Assembly (NCBI GenBank): GCA_003160265.1
Contig: PLQY01000089.1
Location: forward strand, 63,066 to 73,788
Direction: 5' to 3'
Length of the DNA stretch: 10,723 nt
Origin: Peptococcaceae bacterium
Lineage (GTDB): Bacteria > Bacillota > DSM-12270 > Thermacetogeniales > Thermacetogeniaceae
In this document: in pieces, positions 6,800 to 10,723 of the stretch
Position numbering within the stretch: position 1 is the first letter of the stretch
Layout: every line of letters begins with the position of its first letter
Translations under genes and position numbers: made by a program
The notes under the pieces: model-generated
Databases searched by the model: none
What the model saw: only the letters and a program-made list of their open reading frames with translations
Told to the model about the DNA's origin: nothing

Positions 6800-7597
6800 T
6801 TGCTGGTTATCCTGTTGCTCTTATGCCTCTTCATGCTCTTCTACTTCCTGTTTGTCAGGGATATGGAGCAAGAGATAAGAGGCGTCAAAGACTGGTTCAG
6901 GCGTCTCACCTTACCAGTTGTCTCGGCCGGCGCCGCTTTTCTGCTCGGCACGTTCAGTTGCCGGACGCCCCTGGCCGGTATTATCTGGGCGGTGGGGGGA
7001 TGGTTCATCCCCGGTTGGGCGATCAGCTTCGCTGCAGAGAGAAAGAGGGCGGTGCTCAGAAGCGATGTGAAGAATTTTATCACCGCGGCAGCAGGGCTCT
7101 ATGCCGCAGGACAGGTAACCCCTGACGTGGTCAGGACGGCCCTGGCCAGGTTCCCGGAACCCCTGGCCGGTGAATTCCAGGTCATGCTCGGCAGACACAA
7201 TACCGACCGGAAAGCGTCTTTCCCGCTCATGTTCGAGAACCTGGCCGCCAAGTATGACCTGCCGGAGTTCAAGGCCGTGGCGGCCATCGTCGCCGCCTCC
7301 GAGAGGGCCGGCGGCCCCAAGGCCGCCGCCGGGGGATTGAAGCAATTGGCGGCAGCCCTGAGGGCCCGCGACCGCAGGCTTCAGGAGAGACGCAAGGCAA
7401 CTCTGGAACCGCTGATCGCTGCAGGGGTGGTAATTCTCTTGACCGCGCTCGGCTTTCTGGCCGACGTCACTTTACTGTCGCACTATTACTTCAGCAATCC
7501 GGCCGGCAGGATCGTGCTGTCCGGCGCCTCGCTGCTGCTCCTGATCATGGTGTTGGTGGTGTTAAATGCAGTCAATCCAAAGGACCTGCTGGGGTAG
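6800..7597 (+). CDS. tadB: TadB-like inner-membrane platform protein (T2SSF family)
   Basis: 265 residues from TTG, with Shine-Dalgarno GGAGGG (6785-6790) nine bases upstream inside the end of the ATPase gene, so translation is probably coupled. The layout is typical of TadB: N-terminal membrane spans (about 2-19, 38-52, 58-77), a cytoplasmic helical domain (about 80-200) and two C-terminal spans (about 203-222 and 237-257). The helical domain has the GspF/T2SSF pattern, with LPEFKAVAAIVAASERAGG followed by an Ala/Arg-rich helix LRARDRRLQERRK just before the membrane. TadB pairs with TadC to form the membrane platform that the CpaF ATPase acts on. Divergence is considerable, but position, topology and motif agree. 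Confidence 0.85.
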   Translation: MLVILLLLCLFMLFYFLFVRDMEQEIRGVKDWFRRLTLPVVSAGAAFLLGTFSCRTPLAGIIWAVGGWFIPGWAISFAAERKRAVLRSDVKNFITAAAGLYAAGQVTPDVVRTALARFPEPLAGEFQVMLGRHNTDRKASFPLMFENLAAKYDLPEFKAVAAIVAASERAGGPKAAAGGLKQLAAALRARDRRLQERRKATLEPLIAAGVVILLTALGFLADVTLLSHYYFSNPAGRIVLSGASLLLLIMVLVVLNAVNPKDLLG

Positions 7598-7608
7598 GGG
7601 GGATCTGC

Positions 7609-8433
7609 TTGCTGAATTCAATTTTACCCGTTTTGTTGCTTGTGGCTTTGTTGGCGCTCTTTCTGCTGCTGTTTGTTCCTGACAGGGAATGCGCCGTGTC
7701 TCCGGCGAGCGTCACCATCGACCAGGCCCGAAGAAGTCTCGAGAGGCGCTTTGCCGGTGATAGAAATAAGAAAACAAGATTAAAGATCCTGGGTAAGACG
7801 GTCGGCGACGTGATCAGGTCCAGTCTCTTTATCGGCACTGGTATCGGACTGCTCGGCTTCCTGCTGGCATTCTTCAGATTGCACTGGCTGGCCTTAATTG
7901 TGGGCCTGGCCTGCTTCGTCGTCGGGTTCATGTTGTCTCAGGCCGGAGTGAACACTGAGTTCAAGCGGTGGCAGGCAAGAGTATTTGAAGAGGTGCCCAC
8001 CATAATCAACTTTGCCCCATCGTTCTTGAAAGTGGGGGGCATAACGCTGCGGGACGCCATCTCGATGACAGTGCCTTTTCTGAGCGGCCCCCTCCGTGAT
8101 GAGGTCTGGACCGCCTTAGACAAGATCAGGCGCACCGGAAACACCAGGGACGCTTTCAATGAGCTGGCCGACCGGATCGATCACCCCGCCATGGATTCGA
8201 TCTGTATCAGACTGTCCACTGCCTGGGACGCCAGTCCATCACCGGAGTTATTCGATGATCTGAGCGACCAGGTACAGGATGTCGAAGAGATCGCTGCTGC
8301 TGGGACCACCGCCGGGAAGGCGGGCTTATTGGCCCTGATCTGCGTGCTCGGCTTGCTCGGGGCGCTGCTGGTGTTCGCCTACCCCGCCTGGCTCTATATG
8401 GCCTCTCAATTTACCATGGGGTTCGGCGCCTAG
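7609..8433 (+). CDS. tadC: TadC-like inner-membrane platform protein (T2SSF family)
   Basis: 274 residues from TTG with a G-rich Shine-Dalgarno (GGGGGGA, about 7597-7603) overlapping the end of tadB. Predicted spans lie at about 4-24, 72-89, 92-110 and 245-270. The T2SSF-type cytoplasmic domain (about 120-240) contains VPTIINFAPSFLKVGGITLR, then RRTGNTRDAFNELADRI and a long acidic helix before the last span. It is the expected partner of the upstream TadB-like protein. The T2SSF core is weaker than in classical TadC, so this call leans on gene order and topology as well as sequence. Confidence 0.8.
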   Translation: MLNSILPVLLLVALLALFLLLFVPDRECAVSPASVTIDQARRSLERRFAGDRNKKTRLKILGKTVGDVIRSSLFIGTGIGLLGFLLAFFRLHWLALIVGLACFVVGFMLSQAGVNTEFKRWQARVFEEVPTIINFAPSFLKVGGITLRDAISMTVPFLSGPLRDEVWTALDKIRRTGNTRDAFNELADRIDHPAMDSICIRLSTAWDASPSPELFDDLSDQVQDVEEIAAAGTTAGKAGLLALICVLGLLGALLVFAYPAWLYMASQFTMGFGA

Positions 8434-8454
8434 AAGGGAGGATGTTGGAGTCGC

Positions 8455-8619
8455 TTGAATTACCTGGACGAAGAGCAGTTGGCAAGACGAATCGAAAGAA
8501 GGTTGAAGAACAGCCAGCGCAGCGGAAAACTGCTAAATCTTATCCTGTGCGCCGTTGTGCTGGTCCTGGGAATCGCCATCCTTCTGGCGATGATCAGGAG
8601 CTGGTTCACCGCTTTCTAG
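8455..8619 (+). CDS. 54-residue single-span membrane protein
   Basis: A small gene from TTG 8455 to TAG 8617-8619. The protein is MNYLDEEQLARRIERRLKNS, then a Ser/Arg/Gly bridge and one strong hydrophobic segment (about 26-47), ending IRSWFTAF. A charged amphipathic N-terminus plus one span looks like a real protein. The competing frame over the same bases (open from ATG 8442) gives a basic, Pro-rich translation with no recognisable character. GGAG (8447-8450) sits four bases upstream and GGGAGG (8436-8441) thirteen bases upstream. It lacks the prepilin cleavage pattern, so it is probably not the Flp pilin; an accessory or assembly factor of the TadB/TadC platform is possible (inference). Its last 19 bases overlap the likely start of the next gene in another frame. 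Confidence 0.7.
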   Translation: MNYLDEEQLARRIERRLKNSQRSGKLLNLILCAVVLVLGIAILLAMIRSWFTAF

Positions 8620-9128
8620 ACGAGCGGGGGTTTTTAGACATCTACATCCTCACCATTTTTGCCGTGTTTGTGGTGATCGTCTTCGGGTTGTTGGGTGCTA
8701 CCATAGTGGCGGTCAGGAAAAACGCCGTGGAGACTTACATGTATCTCCATGAAGCAGGAGAATTTGCGGTCCGGTCTGCCAACATGGGTGGGATCATCAC
8801 TGATACAACGTCTCAAGATGCGGCTCTGCCGCAGGTCGAGCAGTATTTCGAAGCCGGATTCAGCAGCCTCACCAATACAACTTTCACCAGTGATGAGTTT
8901 GCCGGATCCTCATACCCGGGGCCGATCACGCTTAACTACATTGACTCGGAGAGCGCAGGGAACTCTTTGCCTGACGGCAGCACAGCCAGCCAGCCCGGAT
9001 ATCTGATCGGCATCAGCGTTCCTGCGCTGAACGAGGCGAAACTGCCGCTGATCGGCAAGGAGTTCACCGGCAATCTCGACGTTCCCATGTGGTATTTTGC
9101 AACCCTGCATTCGATCAATAACAGTTAA
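8601..9128 (+). CDS. TadE/pseudopilin-like protein, non-canonical start
   Basis: About 175 residues if started at CTG 8601. A short leader (VHRFLDERG) is followed by a hydrophobic segment (FLDIYILTIFAVFVVIVFG and onward) and then a soluble, Ser/Thr/Asn-rich domain. The leader closely parallels that of the next gene (VRSFMRNERG), which argues this frame is read through the DERG stretch. This is a type IV pilin/TadE-like layout, though Asp is at +3 and Tyr at +5 rather than the usual Glu5. No ATG, GTG or TTG occurs in frame between GTG 8547 and GTG 8661. GTG 8661 would cut into the membrane segment, while ATG 8442 would need a 53-residue junk-like extension overlapping the small gene. CTG 8601 directly follows AGGAG (8596-8600) with no spacer, so the start is unresolved. 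A -1 frameshift from the upstream gene is the other option. Confidence 0.7.
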   Translation: MVHRFLDERGFLDIYILTIFAVFVVIVFGLLGATIVAVRKNAVETYMYLHEAGEFAVRSANMGGIITDTTSQDAALPQVEQYFEAGFSSLTNTTFTSDEFAGSSYPGPITLNYIDSESAGNSLPDGSTASQPGYLIGISVPALNEAKLPLIGKEFTGNLDVPMWYFATLHSINNS

Positions 9129-9141
9129 GGAGGAAAACGCA

Positions 9142-9357
9142 TTGGTAGTCAGGTTTATTATGATAGTCAGATCGTTCATGAGGAATGAGCGTGGTTCCTT
9201 GTCGGATATGACCTGGGTGGTCGGCTCTGCCGTTGTGGTAGCCCTGATCATTGTTGCCCTTGCCATCACGGGCGGCAATGGCGGCCTGGTCGGAACAACC
9301 GTAAAAAGCATGTGGAGTGACGCAACGACCTGGATTGAGGGTCAAATCGGGTTCTAG
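9142..9357 (+). CDS. Small Flp-like pilin candidate
   Basis: 71 residues from TTG 9142, eight bases after a very strong Shine-Dalgarno AAGGAGG (9127-9133) that overlaps the preceding stop. Longer starts upstream (TTG 9112 or ATG 9097) lie inside the previous gene. The leader ends MRNERG; cleavage after Gly18 would leave a 53-residue mature chain starting SLSDMTWVVGSAVVV. This chain is one hydrophobic helix and a short polar tail with a Gly-rich turn (GGNGG) and SMWSDATTWIEG. The size and architecture match Flp-type major pilins (about 50-60 mature residues), but Asp is at +4 where Glu5 is normally found. In-frame ATG 9160 and ATG 9178 are weaker alternatives. The strong ribosome binding site fits a subunit needed in high amounts. 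Confidence 0.75.
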   Translation: MVVRFIMIVRSFMRNERGSLSDMTWVVGSAVVVALIIVALAITGGNGGLVGTTVKSMWSDATTWIEGQIGF

Positions 9358-9367
9358 GGAGGATCAC

Positions 9368-9760
9368 ATGCTCGAAAGAGTGATCGGAACCATCGGGATG
9401 ATTTTTATCTTCCTGATCGTCCTCATGGGCGCAGCCATGTTCATGGGTGTGATGGGGCAGTGGTACAAGGTTCAGGACCAGGCGCAGTTTTTGGCTACAA
9501 GCATCGCAGACAGCGGCTATGAAAGCTCGAACATTCAAGCCGAGTTCGACGGCTGGAACACTGAGTATTGCCAGGATGAAGCCACGATCAACCAGGCAGA
9601 AAGCAACTTTACCGGGTACACGCAAGAAAGCCCCGCTCCCTGGGGATCCCCGATCACCGTGGAGGTCGACGACAACATGCAGATCAGCCTGCTCGGTTTT
9701 CCCTCAACACTGCCCAGCCCGATCAAGGGGATAGGCAAATCCCTGTCGTCATTCCTGTAG
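9368..9760 (+). CDS. TadE-like / minor pilin-like membrane-anchored protein
   Basis: 130 residues from ATG 9368, five bases after GGGAGG (9357-9362), which overlaps the previous stop. A 17-residue N-terminal extension to 9317 is open but lies inside the pilin gene and is unlikely. One N-terminal hydrophobic segment (about 6-30) is followed by QWYKVQDQAQFLATSIADSG, a helix like that of TadE-like and pilin-like proteins. An acidic, Asn/Ser-rich extracellular domain with a single Cys follows. There is no Gly/Ala prepilin cleavage site with upstream basic residues, so it may stay membrane anchored by an uncleaved signal. It resembles, without proof, small pseudopilin-like proteins found near CpaF-TadB-TadC in Firmicutes. 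Confidence 0.72.
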   Translation: MLERVIGTIGMIFIFLIVLMGAAMFMGVMGQWYKVQDQAQFLATSIADSGYESSNIQAEFDGWNTEYCQDEATINQAESNFTGYTQESPAPWGSPITVEVDDNMQISLLGFPSTLPSPIKGIGKSLSSFL

Positions 9761-9768
9761 GCGCCAAC

Positions 9769-10320
9769 ATGGGGACAAAAGGTAGAGATGTCTGTCTCTG
9801 GCTGTTCTTCACGCTGATCGTGGCCTGTCTGTTGTTCAGTGGCATAGCCAGGATAGTCATTTTTGCGGTGGCGTTGCTGATGGCGATGGGCATCCTGTAC
9901 TACTATACCTGGTATCTGCCGGGCGCCATCGAGAGGAGCAGGAACATGGGCCTGAGCATGATCGTCCTGATCCCCCTGAACGCTCTCCTGGCAAGGCTGC
10001 TGCTTCAATTGGACGGGGAGAGGATGTCTTTCCGTGGAGCCTATGAGGTGCACATAAAGAATGGCGAGAAGTATGCTCTGGGCGATTACTTGAAGCTATT
10101 CACGTCTGACTTGGAGACCGCCAGGAGAACATTACCAGGAAGTGTTTTCATCTGGGAGACATCGGCCCCCCTGCCCTTATTCGTCAGAAGGTTGGTTCGT
10201 CAAGGTTCCGCCGATGGGTCAGCCTTTCTGAAAAATGGGGGGTGGCCGGTACCAAGGTTCCCGTTCACAGAACTGGAATTGAAGAAGGGCCGCGTGAAGC
10301 ACGGCGCAATTATCGCGTGA
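9769..10320 (+). CDS. Unrecognised membrane protein of the Tad-like locus
   Basis: 183 residues from ATG 9769, eight bases after the previous stop; only a weak TAGG-type Shine-Dalgarno is visible, suggesting coupled translation. Hydrophobic segments at about 8-24, 28-49 and 61-80 suggest two or three spans in the N-terminal half. The C-terminal ~100 residues are soluble and basic, with KNGEKYALGDYLKLF and RRTLPGSVFIWETSAPLPLF. I recognise no family. It lies between the pilin-like genes and the CpaB-like gene, so it probably takes part in the same system, perhaps as a platform accessory (inference). Confidence 0.75.
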   Translation: MGTKGRDVCLWLFFTLIVACLLFSGIARIVIFAVALLMAMGILYYYTWYLPGAIERSRNMGLSMIVLIPLNALLARLLLQLDGERMSFRGAYEVHIKNGEKYALGDYLKLFTSDLETARRTLPGSVFIWETSAPLPLFVRRLVRQGSADGSAFLKNGGWPVPRFPFTELELKKGRVKHGAIIA

Positions 10321-10351
10321 CGTCCTCCCCTCATTCTGGCTGGATTATTGT

Positions 10352-10358
10352 AAAGGGG
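10352..10358 (+). promoter_or_regulatory. Ribosome binding site pointing to an ACG start
   Basis: AAAGGGG lies eight bases before ACG 10367, the codon at which the CpaB-like protein would naturally begin. The only canonical start near the site, TTG 10359, has no spacing and runs into a stop after nine codons in another frame. Confidence 0.5.
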
Positions 10359-10389
10359 TTGATAATACGAACCGTAGGACCGGTATAAT
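10359..10389 (+). promoter_or_regulatory. Possible sigma-A promoter at the start of cpaB
   Basis: A perfect -10 hexamer TATAAT (10384-10389) is preceded by TTGATA (10359-10364) with a 19-base spacer, two bases longer than ideal. It overlaps the first codons of the CpaB-like gene, so a transcript from it would lack that gene's ribosome binding site. It could serve downstream genes or be a chance match. Confidence 0.25.
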
Positions 10390-10723
10390 CATCGCCTTGG
10401 TTCTCGCCGTGATTCTCACTCTGGCGATCAACGTTTCTGCCACCAGAAAGTATGCTGCAGCAACAAAAATGATCAAGGTTATTGAATCGACTCAGTTTAT
10501 CCCCGTGGGGGAGAATATCGATCCGAGCATGGTTAAATCCGTTGACGTGCCCACACAGATGGCGCAGGGTCTCGAAACCGACATTGCGGCGGTTGCAGGC
10601 AAGTCCGTCACGGTGTCCATTTTGAAGGACCAGTATCTGATGCAGGATGATCTGGACACCCAGGGGAGGGACCCCGGGTGTGTCGAAGTCTACGTTCCCG
10701 TAACCGTGCCCGGCGGCGCCTGG
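10367..10723 (+). CDS. cpaB: CpaB/RcpC-like SAF-domain pilus assembly protein (3' end missing)
   Basis: 119 codons are present and the frame is open at the window end. The N-terminus reads (ACG)NRRTGIIIALVLAVILTL: a short basic start and one membrane span, as in CpaB. Residues ~38-93 fit a SAF domain: FIPVGENIDPSMVKSVDVP, then GLETDIAAVAGKSVTVSI and LKDQYLMQDDL, the usual order in CpaB/RcpC. The chain then continues VEVYVPVTVPGG. CpaB-like proteins are extracytoplasmic components of Tad machines and are usually encoded near cpaF. The start is odd: ACG lies where ATG is expected, and the first canonical in-frame start (TTG 10397) would remove the basic residues before the membrane span. A single ATG-to-ACG change, a true ACG start or a sequencing error could explain this. 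Confidence 0.82.

Noticed and set aside
8442..8600. N-terminal extension of the TadE-like protein back to ATG 8442
   Set aside because: The extension is a basic Pro-rich translation overlapping a better small gene in another frame, and the ATG has no spacing from the Shine-Dalgarno sequence.
8455..8619. Calling the 54-residue protein the Flp pilin
   Set aside because: It lacks the Gly cleavage site followed by a conserved acidic residue and keeps a long charged N-terminus; the 9142-9357 product fits Flp size and layout better.
9535..10053. 172-codon open frame on the minus strand
   Set aside because: Antisense to two plausible plus-strand genes; His/Gln-rich shadow translation.
1..10723. 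CRISPR array, tRNA, rRNA, transposase or integrase genes
   Set aside because: No spaced direct repeats, tRNA-like cloverleaf, rRNA segments or recombinase motifs were seen on either strand.

Overview
All genes run on the plus strand. The window carries most of a divergent Tad-type (type IV pilus-like, type II secretion-related) assembly locus. Moderately high GC, strong AGGAGG-type ribosome binding sites, heavy use of TTG starts, a stalk (copper amine oxidase N-terminal-like) exoprotein and the lack of any outer-membrane secretin all suggest a Gram-positive-lineage Firmicute, perhaps of the Peptococcaceae/Thermoanaerobacterales type. That placement is inference; no taxonomic marker gene is present.

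Layout: 1-255 is the 3' end of an unrecognised gene. About 325-2400 encodes a large TadZ/CpaE-like protein: a pseudo-receiver domain, a ~330-residue acidic Pro/Glu-rich linker with short repeats, and a MinD-like domain with a degenerate P-loop. The 2401-2584 gap holds a small hairpin and the ribosome binding site of the next gene. Positions 2585-5301 encode two exported proteins in tandem, a stalk-domain protein and a Big_2-containing protein. A very strong intrinsic terminator (5339-5382) sits one base upstream of the Shine-Dalgarno sequence of the CpaF/TadA-type ATPase (5398-6795). The integral-membrane platform proteins TadB-like (6800-7597) and TadC-like (7609-8433) follow. Then come a 54-residue single-membrane-span protein (8455-8619), three small pilin/pseudopilin-like proteins (about 8601-9128, 9142-9357, 9368-9760), an unrecognised membrane protein (9769-10320) and the 5' part of a CpaB-like SAF-domain protein (from 10367, cut by the window end).

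Inferred working model: the CpaF ATPase drives the TadB/TadC platform to assemble the small hydrophobic-N-terminus subunits. CpaB is a periplasmic or wall-side component, and the TadZ-like protein may position the machine. The two secreted proteins are candidate surface or tip adhesins made from the same locus. No prepilin peptidase, secretin or classical Flp pilin is visible here.

The most unusual features are at the control level: a leader that can fold to bring a distant Shine-Dalgarno next to an internal ATG (261-327), a terminator directly abutting the ATPase ribosome binding site, a palindrome at the 3' end of the ATPase gene, and two genes with apparently non-canonical starts (CTG near 8601, ACG at 10367). 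None of these was tested by computation beyond reading the sequence.
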